32,416 nucleotides of DNA from Planctomycetota bacterium. Its GTDB lineage: Bacteria > Planctomycetota > UBA8742 > UBA2392. The position numbers and the translations under genes are program-made. Location: contig JAIOJA010000078.1 in assembly GCA_019912315.1 (NCBI GenBank), forward strand, positions 1 through 32,416. Direction: 5' to 3'. Positions 16,944 through 28,818 of the stretch are shown here, in pieces. Under the pieces are notes generated by a model. That model searched no databases. It was not told where the DNA came from and saw only the letters and a list, made by a program, of their open reading frames with translations. Numbering within the stretch: position 1 is the first letter of the stretch; the number at the start of each line of letters is the position of its first letter.

Positions 16944-17918
16944 ATGACGACTCCCGAACAACAGGCCAAGCGCACGCGACGCATTGCCACGGCCGCGTTG
17001 ACGTCCGTGTGCCTGTTCTGGGGCGCGACGTTTCTCTGGATGGAGCAGGGGACGGATGCGCTCAAGACTGTCTACGGCGACGGCACTCCCGCCGCGGTTG
17101 GCGCGTTCTTCCTGTTTTGGCGATTCATGATCGCGGCCGTGCTGATGCCGGTAATCGTGCCGCGCAGCATTAAGCGCCTGGACGTTCGTGCCTGGAAATG
17201 GGGCTTCTGGCTGAGTATCCCGTTCGCGCTCGGCTTCCTGTTGCAGATCTTCGGCCTGGCACAGGCGGACGTGCCGCCGGCGCAGTCGGCGTTTCTGACT
17301 TCACTGTATGTCGTCGCCACGCCAATTCTCGCCGCGTTGCTGTATCGCCGTCTTCCGGCGAAGGGTGTGATGCTGGGGGTCGCGTTGGCTGTGCTTGGTG
17401 CCGCATACATGAAAGGCCCGCCCGAGGGCGGCTTGAGCCTCGGCGCGTGGGCAACCATCGGTTGCGCAGTCGTGTTCGGCGCGCACATCCTGCTGACCGA
17501 CTACGCGACCAAGCGCGCCGACCCGATGGCGATTACGTTCACCATGTTCGTGTTCAGCATCATCTGGACCGGCGGCGCGACGCTGATTGCTCCCGGCGGC
17601 GTCGGCATGTTTGAGCCGAACGCGCTCGGGTGCATCTTCACGGACTTCACGTTCGTTAGTACCGAGTTGTTGTGCGCCGTGTTCGCGACGGTGATCGCCG
17701 TAAGCGTGCTCAACCGCTGGCAGAAAGAACTGGCCCCAAGCCGCGCGGCGATTGTCTATACAGCGGAGCCCGTGTTTGCGGCGATCATCAGCATTATCGC
17801 CGGGCGCGACGAGCTAAGCTGGTGGCTCGCCTTCGGCGCGACGATGATTCTGCTCGCGAACCTGTCCGCCGAGTTCCTGCGCAAGCGACCGAAGATACCG
17901 GCGCTCCAAACGGATTGA
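16944..17918 (+). CDS. DMT-superfamily transporter, EamA family
   Basis: 324 residues with about ten membrane helices in two EamA repeats. Repeat 1 starts LTSVCLFWGATFLWMEQG and includes AQADVPPAQSAFLTSLYVV; repeat 2 includes NRWQKELAPSRAAIVYTAEPVFAA, here broken as NRWQKELAPSR and AAIVYTAEPVFAA, the typical second-half signature. This family exports or imports small metabolites such as amino acids and purines; the substrate cannot be read from sequence. There is no Shine-Dalgarno: ATG follows TACTTGAACC at the end of a repeat. It converges on the aldolase/dehydrogenase gene with only four bases between stop codons. Confidence 0.9.
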   Translation: MTTPEQQAKRTRRIATAALTSVCLFWGATFLWMEQGTDALKTVYGDGTPAAVGAFFLFWRFMIAAVLMPVIVPRSIKRLDVRAWKWGFWLSIPFALGFLLQIFGLAQADVPPAQSAFLTSLYVVATPILAALLYRRLPAKGVMLGVALAVLGAAYMKGPPEGGLSLGAWATIGCAVVFGAHILLTDYATKRADPMAITFTMFVFSIIWTGGATLIAPGGVGMFEPNALGCIFTDFTFVSTELLCAVFATVIAVSVLNRWQKELAPSRAAIVYTAEPVFAAIISIIAGRDELSWWLAFGATMILLANLSAEFLRKRPKIPALQTD

Positions 17919-17922
17919 TTCC

Positions 17923-20025
17923 TTACCGCGGAAACGCCCCAACAATGCCGCCGTCTACAGGCAGCGTTGCACCCGTTGTCGGCGTCTGGTTGGTTGCGAA
18001 AAATACGACCGCGTTGCCTACGTGTTTGCCGGTTACCCGTGTCCGCAGCAGGTTGCGATTGCGGTAGTGATCTTCGAGCTGCTTGAACTCGATGCCGTGG
18101 GCCTTGGCGCGGTCGGGGCCGACTTCGTCCCACAACCCGCTCGGATTCCTGTCGTTACCGAACACGGCGTCCGGCGCGATCACGTTTACGCGCACGCCTT
18201 CCTTCGCAAGTTCCATGGCGCTGACTTTTGCCAACTGGTGCGCTGCGGCCTTGCTGGCGGAATAGGCCGCAAACTCTGCGCCCGGCGCCATCACGTTCTT
18301 GCTGCCAATGACAACCATGTGCCCGCCGGTGCCCTGGCGGCGCAGCAGCTTGGCGCCCTCACGCATCACCAGGAAATAGCCGTTCAGGTTGACGTTCATG
18401 ACGCGCTGCCAGTCGTCCGTCTCAAGTTCCTCGATCGGTCTTGACATGGCAATACCGGCGTTCGGCACGATGATGTCCGCGCCGCCGAACAGGCGAGCGA
18501 CTTCGTCAAACAACGCAACCACCGAGTGCTCATCCGTCACGTCGCAAACCACGCCGCGGCGCGTGTCTTTGCCGTGCTTCTCACCGAGAGCGTCGCAGGT
18601 TTCTTCAAGGCGTTCGGCATCCAGGTCGCTGAGTACCACGTGCGCGCCGGCCTGTATCAGGCTTTCGGCGACGGCACTGCCGATTGCGCCGGCCGCGCCG
18701 GTCACGATGGCGATCTGCCCTTGCAAGGGTTTGGGCTTGGCCTTTCCCAGCTTGGCTTGCTCCAGTGACCAGTACTCGACGTCAAACAGGTCAGCCTCGG
18801 GCAGCGCTTCGTACTCGCCGGTCGCGTGCACGAGAGTCTTCACGCGAATGGTGTGCTCGTAAATGTCCGCGGCGATGCGCGCGGCCTTCTTGGTTTCGCC
18901 CCAGGCCATCAGCCCGACGCCGGGGATCAGCACGATGCGCGGGAAGTCGTCGAGGCGAGTGCGCTCGATTTTCTTCTGCTCGACAATACGGTCGAAGTAG
19001 TCGTTGTAGTCGCGACGGTATTCGGTGACGGCTTCCGCGAGCTGCTCCTCGATGTTGCCGAAGTCAGGCTCGGCGATGATCATCGGCAGGGCCTTGGTGC
19101 GGATCACGTGGTCCGGCGTCAACGGCCCGGTCAGCGCGAGCTTGCTGAACTCGGCGGCGTTTACAAAGTCCATGATCTCCGGCGTGTGTCGCCATTCGAG
19201 CACCATGCGTTTGTAGGGCGCGTCCGGCTCGCCTGTCGCTTCCGCGAGCAGCCCGCGCAGCACGGGCGCCACCTGGGCGGCGAACATTCTCGGCTCGGCC
19301 GGGGCGTCGAACTGTGGTGTTAGCTCACTGCCCTTCTTGCGCTCAGCGGCCAGCCAGTTCTCGGCCAGGGTCACGAGTTCAATGTGGCGGTCGTAGCTTT
19401 CCTGCGCGGTCTCGCCGAAACTGAACAGCCCGTGTTTTAGAAGCACCAGGCCTTCGACATTGGGGTTGGCCTCGTAGGCATCGGCGCAGACTTTCGCCAG
19501 CTCGAACCCCGGCATCACGTAGCGCACGATGCCGATGCGTTCGCCGAAAAGTTCTTTCACGATGGCTTCGCCGTCCGGGCGGTTGGTGATGGCGAGAATC
19601 GCGTCCGCATGCGAGTGATCGACGAACTTGTGCGGCAGGAACGCGTGCAGCAGCGTTTCGACACTCGGGTTCGGGCCGCTCGCGTCGAACATGTGCGTCC
19701 GCAACTGGTTGACCATTTCTTCGTCAGTCAACGCATCGAGCTCGCGCAGCTTCTTCAGATAGTGAAGGTCAAGCCCGGGCAGGCCGGGGGGCTGGATGGT
19801 GTCCAGATTCCAGCCGCTGCCTTTGACGAAGATGGCCGGCACGCGCTCGCCCAGGATGTTCGTCCAGTGTCCCTTGACGCTGGTGTTGCCGCCGCCGTGC
19901 ATGACGAGCGACGCGTCTCGCCCGATCAACTGCGACGTGTAGACACGCAACGCAACGTCTTCACCGGCGTCGCGAAACTTCTCGACGTAGCCCGCAGCAT
20001 CTTCATCTGAGTATCGGCTCTTCAT
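17923..20025 (-). CDS. Bifunctional class II aldolase / short-chain dehydrogenase
   Basis: 700 residues in the architecture annotated elsewhere as rhamnulose-1-phosphate aldolase/lactaldehyde dehydrogenase (RhaD-YuxG type). Residues about 20-400 are a class II aldolase domain with GGGNTSVKG, zinc-ligand candidates in DHSHADAIL and a third His in LLKHGLFSFG. Residues about 430-700 are an SDR domain with GAAGAIGSA nucleotide binding (about 437), PNAGIAMS and catalytic YSASK (about 586), ending PVDGG. The family takes deoxy-sugar phosphates to C3 fragments. No other sugar-catabolism gene is nearby, so the actual sugar is open. AAGGG lies upstream of ATG 20025. Confidence 0.9.
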   Translation of the reverse strand: MKSRYSDEDAAGYVEKFRDAGEDVALRVYTSQLIGRDASLVMHGGGNTSVKGHWTNILGERVPAIFVKGSGWNLDTIQPPGLPGLDLHYLKKLRELDALTDEEMVNQLRTHMFDASGPNPSVETLLHAFLPHKFVDHSHADAILAITNRPDGEAIVKELFGERIGIVRYVMPGFELAKVCADAYEANPNVEGLVLLKHGLFSFGETAQESYDRHIELVTLAENWLAAERKKGSELTPQFDAPAEPRMFAAQVAPVLRGLLAEATGEPDAPYKRMVLEWRHTPEIMDFVNAAEFSKLALTGPLTPDHVIRTKALPMIIAEPDFGNIEEQLAEAVTEYRRDYNDYFDRIVEQKKIERTRLDDFPRIVLIPGVGLMAWGETKKAARIAADIYEHTIRVKTLVHATGEYEALPEADLFDVEYWSLEQAKLGKAKPKPLQGQIAIVTGAAGAIGSAVAESLIQAGAHVVLSDLDAERLEETCDALGEKHGKDTRRGVVCDVTDEHSVVALFDEVARLFGGADIIVPNAGIAMSRPIEELETDDWQRVMNVNLNGYFLVMREGAKLLRRQGTGGHMVVIGSKNVMAPGAEFAAYSASKAAAHQLAKVSAMELAKEGVRVNVIAPDAVFGNDRNPSGLWDEVGPDRAKAHGIEFKQLEDHYRNRNLLRTRVTGKHVGNAVVFFATNQTPTTGATLPVDGGIVGAFPR

Positions 20026-20040
20026 CCCGCCCTTTTCGGA

Positions 20041-20132
20041 TGAAAGGCGGTCCGGGGCAAGAGTGCGCCCTGAAAGGCGAGGAGATAGTTGACGTCAGTC
20101 TCGACACTCAGAAAATGATGTTCACGTCGAGA
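20041..20132. promoter_or_regulatory. Divergent regulatory region with direct and inverted repeats
   Basis: The gap between the divergent starts at 20025 and 20143 contains a direct repeat TGAAAGGCG at 20041 and 20071, a TTGACG -35-like box at 20089-20094, and an inverted repeat TCTCGAC (20099-20105) / GTCGAGA (20126-20132). These suit operators and a promoter, but no convincing -10 box follows at 16-18 nt. Confidence 0.35.
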
Positions 20133-20142
20133 GCTAATCTGC

Positions 20143-20889
20143 ATGGCAAACCCTTATCGAGTTGCGCGACCTCTTGCCGGCATCGTGTTTGAGGGGGTGT
20201 ATGTTTTCCCGGGCGGGTCCTCGGACCAGAAGCTGCGAGTCGCCCTGACTTCCGACTATTTCTGGATCAACGAGAACCTCTCGATACCCGTCGCCGCCAT
20301 ACTTGGTGTGGAGACTGTGGGCGACAAGGTAGTTCGCGTCGTCTATCATAACGCTCTGAACGGCGCGAACGAAGGTGTTGAGCTGACTGCGCGGAACTGG
20401 GTCGGACGTGCAGACAAACAACAAGTTTGGAACCTGGCCAATGCGATCACCAACACGCGCGCTAGGGCGCCTAGTATCGAGGCGTTCCTCGCGGACCTGG
20501 AGAACGGCGCCGGTGGGCGGGTACCGAGCTGCGAAACCTGTGGCGCGGTTCCCGCGCGACAAATCGAACTCGCATTGGTAGGCAGTATCGGAGTCATCCC
20601 CATTGCGGGCTACTACTTCAGCAGACCGTACGTTCGACTGTACTGCCGCGCCCACGCCGTAAAGGAATGCTGCACCTTGAATGCGGCAACAGGAATTGCC
20701 GGCTTCATCGGTTTTCCCGGCATCATCACGGCGCCCATTCAGGTTTGGAAGAACGCCAGAAGTGTCCGGGACGCGCACAATCTCGGCACGGCGCGCTACC
20801 TGCTGCTGATTGCGGCAGGATGGTGGTTTGCGGGGCCGGTTCTTCTGCTGACGGCTGTGGCTTTGGTTTACCGACTACTCGAACAGTAA
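20143..20889 (+). CDS. Membrane protein with a possible zinc-binding Cys/His set, unknown
   Basis: 248 residues. The N-terminal about 125 residues look like a soluble beta-rich domain (VYVFPGGSSDQKLRVALTSD; VVRVVYHNALN), reminiscent of bacterial PH-like folds. Next come a CETC pair (about 131-134), a helix (about 145-160), and C plus H in YCRAHA, which together could bind one zinc. Membrane helices follow at about 185-203 and 222-243. A weak GAGAG lies about 10 nt before ATG. It is convergent with the ADP-ribosylglycohydrolase, 9 bases apart. No family is recognised. Confidence 0.7.
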   Translation: MANPYRVARPLAGIVFEGVYVFPGGSSDQKLRVALTSDYFWINENLSIPVAAILGVETVGDKVVRVVYHNALNGANEGVELTARNWVGRADKQQVWNLANAITNTRARAPSIEAFLADLENGAGGRVPSCETCGAVPARQIELALVGSIGVIPIAGYYFSRPYVRLYCRAHAVKECCTLNAATGIAGFIGFPGIITAPIQVWKNARSVRDAHNLGTARYLLLIAAGWWFAGPVLLLTAVALVYRLLEQ

Positions 20890-20898
20890 TCACTTGGC

Positions 20899-21735
20899 TT
20901 ATGCAGGCAGCGGTTCGCGGTTCTTCAGCCAGTCGGCCGGAAGTACGCAATCTTTGCGCGCGCCGAGAATGCCGCCGACGATGGCGCAGTTGGTATCGCG
21001 GTCGCCACCGGCGCGCACCGTTTCGCGCATGGCGTCGGCATAGTCGTAGCGATGTTTCGCCGCCAGCCAGATGCACAGCGGCACCGTGTCCTGGGCCGTG
21101 ATGCGGCTGCCGTTGCCGAGCGCACTGACGGCCGTGTCCACCGAGTAGTCCAGGTCGATTGTCAGGGCGTACTCAATGCCTGCGCGCACGTCGCCTTCTG
21201 GCGTCAGGTCGCGGACGCGTTCCATCAACAGGCTGCGGGGCGCGTCGGTGTCCAGTGAAAGCAAACAGGCGGCAACGGCAACGGCCACTGCACCGGCGAT
21301 CCCTTCCCGGTGTGCGTGCGTGACTTCCGTGGCGAGTGCCGCCTGCTCGACCACCTTGTCGATGTCGTCGGCGAAGTACGCGCCTAGCGGTGCGACCCGC
21401 ATGGCGCCGCCGTTGCCGAATGAGCCACCGTGGAACAATTCGCGCGCCGCCGTGCGCCAGTCGGCACCGTCGGTGATCTCGCGCATGAGGCGATGCTGCC
21501 CGCGGCCGTAGCCACGGTCAGGCTCAGCCATGTAGTTGCGAACGAAGACACGCGCGAGTTCGTCCTGATCGACATGCCCTTTACGTGTCAAGACTTCGAC
21601 AATGCCGAGCGCCATGGCCGTGTCGTCTGTCCACTTCCACTCGCCGGTGTAGCTGCCGCTGAAGCCGCGCTCTCCCCAGGCGTCGCCAAGGGCGAGCGCT
21701 TCAAGTGATCGCAACATGCGTGTGTTGGCGCTCAT
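20899..21735 (-). CDS. ADP-ribosylglycohydrolase family protein
   Basis: A cytosolic, probably Mg-dependent hydrolase of the DraG/ARH superfamily, which removes ADP-ribose from proteins or other acceptors. 278 residues from ATG 21735; an adjacent in-frame GTG at 21738 is also possible. Metal-site motifs are present: KWTDDTAMAL near residue 40 and GGDRDTNCAIVGGILGA near 250. Supporting motifs are GSFGNGGAMRVAPLG and THAHREGIAGA. GGAAGG lies upstream of the start. No DraT-like transferase or nitrogenase gene is in the window, so the substrate is unknown. Confidence 0.92.
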   Translation of the reverse strand: MSANTRMLRSLEALALGDAWGERGFSGSYTGEWKWTDDTAMALGIVEVLTRKGHVDQDELARVFVRNYMAEPDRGYGRGQHRLMREITDGADWRTAARELFHGGSFGNGGAMRVAPLGAYFADDIDKVVEQAALATEVTHAHREGIAGAVAVAVAACLLSLDTDAPRSLLMERVRDLTPEGDVRAGIEYALTIDLDYSVDTAVSALGNGSRITAQDTVPLCIWLAAKHRYDYADAMRETVRAGGDRDTNCAIVGGILGARKDCVLPADWLKNREPLPA

Positions 21736-21839
21736 CACAAGTCCTTCCGAAATCGTAACGGGCTCCGGTTGCGTATGCGCGGCTTTTACGTTGGCGAGAC
21801 GTGCTTGATTCGCTAGAACGCGCCGCCGAGGAGATTGCC

Positions 21840-22355
21840 ATGGAATCGATCAAACGACTGATTCGCGATATTCCGGACTTTCCGAAGCCGGGGATTATCT
21901 TCAAGGACATCACGCCGATCCTGGGCGATCCGGCCGCCATGGCGCGCATTACCGGCGCGTTTGAGAAAGAGTTTGATGCCGCGAAACCCACGCGCATTGT
22001 CGGCATTGAATCGCGCGGTTTCATCTTCGGCGCGCTTCTCGCGCAGCAGCTGAACCTGCCGTTCACGCCGGTGCGCAAGCCGGGCAAGCTACCTTACGAC
22101 AAGATCAGCGTCAGCTACACGCTTGAGTACGGTGAAGGCACGCTGGAGATGCACAGCGACGGCGTGGGGCGCGACGACCGTGTGCTGGTGATCGACGATC
22201 TGCTTGCAACAGGCGGCACTGCGGCCGCGGCGTGTGAGCTGGTAGCGAAAGTCGGTGCGCAGGTATCCGGCATCGGCTTCGTCATCGAGCTCGGTTTCCT
22301 GGAAGGGCGCAAGCGACTCGAAGGACACAACATCGTCAGCCTGGTGTCGTTCTAA
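21840..22355 (+). CDS. apt: Adenine phosphoribosyltransferase
   Basis: Converts adenine and PRPP to AMP in purine salvage, in the cytosol. 171 residues from ATG 21840, the normal family length. GAGGAG lies about 7 nt upstream; the longer frame from GTG 21801 is less likely. Signature features: IPDFPKPGIIFKDITPIL at the N terminus, GIESRGFIFGA, and the PRPP-binding loop VLVIDDLLATGGTA (about 115-128). The rRNA promoter begins about 125 bases after the stop. No terminator with a T-run is visible between them. Confidence 0.96.
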   Translation: MESIKRLIRDIPDFPKPGIIFKDITPILGDPAAMARITGAFEKEFDAAKPTRIVGIESRGFIFGALLAQQLNLPFTPVRKPGKLPYDKISVSYTLEYGEGTLEMHSDGVGRDDRVLVIDDLLATGGTAAAACELVAKVGAQVSGIGFVIELGFLEGRKRLEGHNIVSLVSF

Positions 22356-22481
22356 GCCCCTGCGTCCCTTGCGCCAGGCGGGCTTGCGGCCCGGGAATGC
22401 AAGCGTCGCCGAGTTCGTTCTTGTCTTCGTCGCAACCTGATTTCGTTGATAACCGAGTCGGAAAATCGGCCAGAATTGGCC

Positions 22482-22535
22482 AAAGAAAAAAAGTTCTTCA
22501 TCGGGGCTTGACTCGGGAAAGAAACGCGCTACTTT
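22482..22535 (+). promoter_or_regulatory. Probable rRNA operon promoter
   Basis: TTGACT (22508-22513) and TACTTT (22530-22535) are 16 nt apart. A-rich sequence (22482-22492) lies in UP-element position. A GC-only discriminator, GCGCGCCCC, follows the -10, as expected for a stringently controlled rRNA promoter. Transcription would start near 22542, about 610 nt before the mature 16S. Confidence 0.7.
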
Positions 22536-22721
22536 TGCGCGCCCCAACGGGGGACGTGGCGCTGGGAAGTGCGACGAAAGCTGAAACGAAGCAGGTTCAG
22601 TGAAAACTAGAAGTACCGGGGGTTGAACCCGCAGTTTCCCTCGGGTACATTGATTAGCCCGACACGCGATGTGTGTTCGGGGTATCAGCCGGTTCTCTGA
22701 CAAGCGGGGTTTTGGCGCTGA

Positions 22722-22796
22722 GCGCCTGGGGTCAACCTGACCCCAAGCGCCCGGTGCCTACCCGGAAGCAGAGCGGATGGGTACCGGTGTCTTTTT
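22722..22796 (+). promoter_or_regulatory. rRNA leader hairpins with terminator-like element
   Basis: Hairpin 1: TGGGGTCA (22727-22734) / TGACCCCA (22738-22745), extended by GCGC/GCGC after one mismatch. Hairpin 2: CCGGTGCC (22751-22758) / GGTACCGG (22780-22787), followed by TGTCTTTTT (22788-22796), the form of an intrinsic terminator. The rest of the leader (22542-22721 and 22845-23152) shows smaller hairpins such as GGGTT/AACCC near 22620, and no gene. Confidence 0.5.
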
Positions 22797-22816
22797 GGCT
22801 ATGCCGGATGGACACA

Positions 22817-22844
22817 GCTCTTTGAAAACTGAATAGCCATGAAT
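22817..22844 (+). promoter_or_regulatory. boxA-like antitermination site and 16S 5' processing arm
   Basis: GCTCTTTGAAA (22817-22827) matches the bacterial boxA consensus bound by NusB/S10. Immediately after it, TGAATAGCCATGAAT (22830-22844) is the exact complement of ATTCATGGCTATTCA at 24746-24760 beyond the 16S, giving a 15-bp pre-16S stem of the kind cut by RNase III. Confidence 0.85.
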
Positions 22845-23152
22845 AGAGGATGTGATTGTAGGTCCTCGCTGAATCGTGACGGGGTGACTCCCCGCTGATG
22901 TGCCCTGAGGGTGTGTCAGTAGCTGTCGATTGACAGGGGCGTGTTCAGCAAGACCTGCGCCTGAGTGGACAGGAGCCGGGAGCGCAAGCGACCGGTGCAG
23001 TTCAAACAGGTACTGATCTGTCATTCGTTTCGGCGAATGGCACCAAAGAAGCAAACAATCAGTCACATCTTAAGCATTGAAAGTAATGAACCCGTTTTGA
23101 GAACGGGAGCATTGCCCAATGCCCAGAGAAGTGACCTTGATCAAATTTTTTG

Positions 23153-24695
<1,543 letters not shown>

Positions 24696-24709
24696 TACAT
24701 AGACTTCTG

Positions 24710-24799
24710 TTAGAGGCGACTCTAATAGTCGTAAGGCATATTCTCATTCATGGCTATTCAACATACGCGTGCACGGGGGCCCCGCTGTATTGGGGCCCC
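24710..24799 (+). other. 16S-tRNA spacer: hairpins and 3' processing arm
   Basis: TTAGAG/CTCTAA with a GCGA loop lies at 24710-24725. The 3' arm of the 16S processing stem is at 24746-24760. GGGGCCCC (24776-24783) / GGGGCCCC (24792-24799) form a hairpin with an 8-nt loop. The remaining spacer up to the tRNA shows nothing recognisable. Confidence 0.7.
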
Positions 24800-24845
24800 T
24801 TCGCACCCTTCGTAGCGGAAGGCAAGGCCGGCAACGGTCACGGGC

Positions 24846-24922
24846 GCGCCGGTAGCTCAGTTGGTTAGAGCATACGCCTGATAAGCGTAAGGTCGGCGGT
24901 TCGAGTCCGCCCCGGCGCACCA
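24846..24922 (+). tRNA. tRNA-Ile (GAT anticodon)
   Basis: A full cloverleaf: acceptor GCGCCGG / CCGGCGC, D arm GCTC...GAGC, anticodon stem TACGC/GCGTA with GAT at 24880-24882, T arm GGCGG TTCGAGT CCGCC. Discriminator A is at 24919 and CCA is encoded (24920-24922). It lies in the usual place between 16S and 23S. Confidence 0.98.
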
Positions 24923-24983
24923 CCTTCGCACTTTGTGCGTCGGATGGCGAGCCAACCAGGCTACGGAAGGGATGACCGGGTCA

Positions 24984-25008
24984 GCTTGTCCTGAGCGAGG
25001 TCGAAGGG
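24984..25008. repeat. Dispersed-repeat-like sequence abutting tRNA-Ala
   Basis: GCTTGTCCTGAGCGAGGTCG followed by AAGGG resembles a short intergenic repeat (core TGTCCTGAGCGAAGTCGAAGG) that I recall seeing in many unrelated bacterial genomes. Its last three bases are the first three of tRNA-Ala. The stretch between tRNA-Ile and this element shows nothing else. Confidence 0.45.
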
Positions 25009-25080
25009 CCGGTAGCTCAGTGGTAGAGCGTCGCCTTTGCAAGGCGAGGGTCAGGGGTTCGACTCCCCTCCGGTCCACCA
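25006..25080 (+). tRNA. tRNA-Ala (TGC anticodon)
   Basis: Acceptor GGGCCGG / CCGGTCC (one G-T pair), D arm GCTC...GAGC, anticodon TGC at 25038-25040, T arm AGGGG TTCGACT CCCCT. Discriminator A is at 25077 and CCA is encoded (25078-25080). This is the standard companion of tRNA-Ile in rRNA spacers. Confidence 0.98.
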
Positions 25081-25095
25081 CGCGTATTGTTGTCC

Positions 25096-25158
25096 GATTT
25101 TGGATTTTAGATTTTGGATTCTGGGTTGGCCTGTTGGCTGAACCCAGAATCCAAAATC
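25096..25158 (+). repeat. Heptamer-repeat hairpin D, word GATTTTG, in the rRNA spacer
   Basis: Four consecutive 7-mers from 25096: GATTTTG, GATTTTA, GATTTTG, GATTCTG. GATTTTGGATTCTGGGTT (25110-25127) is the exact complement of AACCCAGAATCCAAAATC (25141-25158), giving an 18-bp stem with a 13-nt loop. Beyond it the 3' arm continues the word on the other strand (GGAATCC). It lies between tRNA-Ala and the 23S processing stem and would be transcribed with the operon. Confidence 0.75.
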
Positions 25159-25179
25159 CGGAATCCAAAGTTCCGGATG

Positions 25180-25208
25180 GCTCTTTGACAACAGCATACT
25201 GTGATAGA
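25180..25208 (+). promoter_or_regulatory. Second boxA-like site and 23S 5' processing arm
   Basis: GCTCTTTGACA (25180-25190) repeats the leader boxA. GACAACAGCATACTG (25187-25201) is the exact complement of 28551-28565. After one bulged base, GATAGA (25203-25208) pairs with TCTATC (28545-28550). A second pairing, ACGTGTCTTGG (25390-25400) with CCAAGACACGT (28501-28511), continues the pre-23S stem. Confidence 0.85.
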
Positions 25209-25221
25209 TCAGAGTGACATA

Positions 25222-25386
25222 CTCCAGAATTAATAGTGTTATCCTAAAAAATAACCTATTCGCTAAGCTGACGCCGTGAGGCGTCGGAACAGCACGATGC
25301 GAATCGTGCTTAGCGCGCGTCTGGAGAAGGCATCAACGATGAAAAACAGCTTAGCGTCGTCGTGAGACGACGATCTGCTGGACGCT
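25222..25386 (+). other. Multi-hairpin domain inserted in the pre-23S 5' arm
   Basis: CTCCAGA (25222-25228) pairs with TCTGGAG (25320-25326). Inside lie AATAG-GTTAT/ATAAC-CTATT (25232-25260), GACGCC/GGCGTC with GTGA (25270-25285) and AGCACGAT/ATCGTGCT with GCGA (25291-25310). CGTCGTC/GACGACG with GTGA (25355-25372) follows. CGCTAAGCTG (25261-25270) can pair with CAGCTTAGCG (25347-25356), or its 5' part can pair with TAGCG (25311-25315). Between 25401 and 25485 one more hairpin, CCGGA/TCCGG near 25413-25437, is visible. Confidence 0.65.
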
Positions 25387-25485
25387 ACAACGTGTCTTGG
25401 CTAACCAGGCGCCCGGACGGCCGTAATGACGGTCCGGTTGCATGGTGAATCGCAGGTTCTTCGGAGGGATCCGGGGGATTGTTGT

Positions 25486-28448
<2,963 letters not shown>

Positions 28449-28565
28449 AACAATCTCCGATTCCTCGGAGAACGTTGACAAGCAACGTGTATTAGCGATT
28501 CCAAGACACGTCGTACGCGATCTCACGTGATGCCGTCACGATTTTCTATCCAGTATGCTGTTGTC
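28449..28565 (+). other. 23S 3' flank and processing arm
   Basis: The hairpin TCTCCGA/TCGGAGA lies at 28454-28471. CCAAGACACGT (28501-28511) and TCTATCCAGTATGCTGTTGTC (28545-28565, quoted here as TCTATC plus CAGTATGCTGTTGTC) form the 3' side of the pre-23S processing stem with 25187-25208 and 25390-25400. Confidence 0.8.
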
Positions 28566-28575
28566 AGTGAGCCGT

Positions 28576-28589
28576 GCTCATTTGACAAC
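28576..28589 (+). promoter_or_regulatory. Third boxA-like sequence, before 5S
   Basis: GCTCATTTGACAAC matches the spacer boxA GCTCTTTGACAAC with one inserted base. It lies immediately after the 23S processing stem. Confidence 0.4.
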
Positions 28590-28614
28590 TGTGGCGCACG
28601 AACTTTCGTTGCGC

Positions 28615-28678
28615 GTTCAAGGTCTAAGGTCAAAGGTCGAAAACTGCCGTTTTCAACCTTCAACCCTTAACCTTCGAC
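28615..28678 (+). repeat. Heptamer-repeat hairpin E, word AAGGTCN, between 23S and 5S
   Basis: AAGGTCT, AAGGTCA and AAGGTCG run consecutively from 28619. The 30-nt arm 28615-28644 faces 28649-28678 across a TGCC loop with 22 of 30 positions complementary. The 3' arm, read in reverse complement, is again a 7-mer array (AAGGTTA, AGGGTTG, AAGGTTG). It ends about 30 nt before the 5S. Confidence 0.7.
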
Positions 28679-28708
28679 GCCTTCGATCTTCGGCGCCTGG
28701 CAAGTTTT

Positions 28709-28813
<105 letters not shown>

Positions 28814-28818
28814 TTATA

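Noticed and set aside
17918..17923. Terminator between the convergent EamA and aldolase/dehydrogenase genes
   Set aside because: Only four bases separate the stops, and I see no hairpin with a T-run there.
25220..25400. Self-splicing intron in the 16S-23S spacer
   Set aside because: The region is too small, has no intron core motifs that I can see, and lies in a spacer rather than interrupting a gene.
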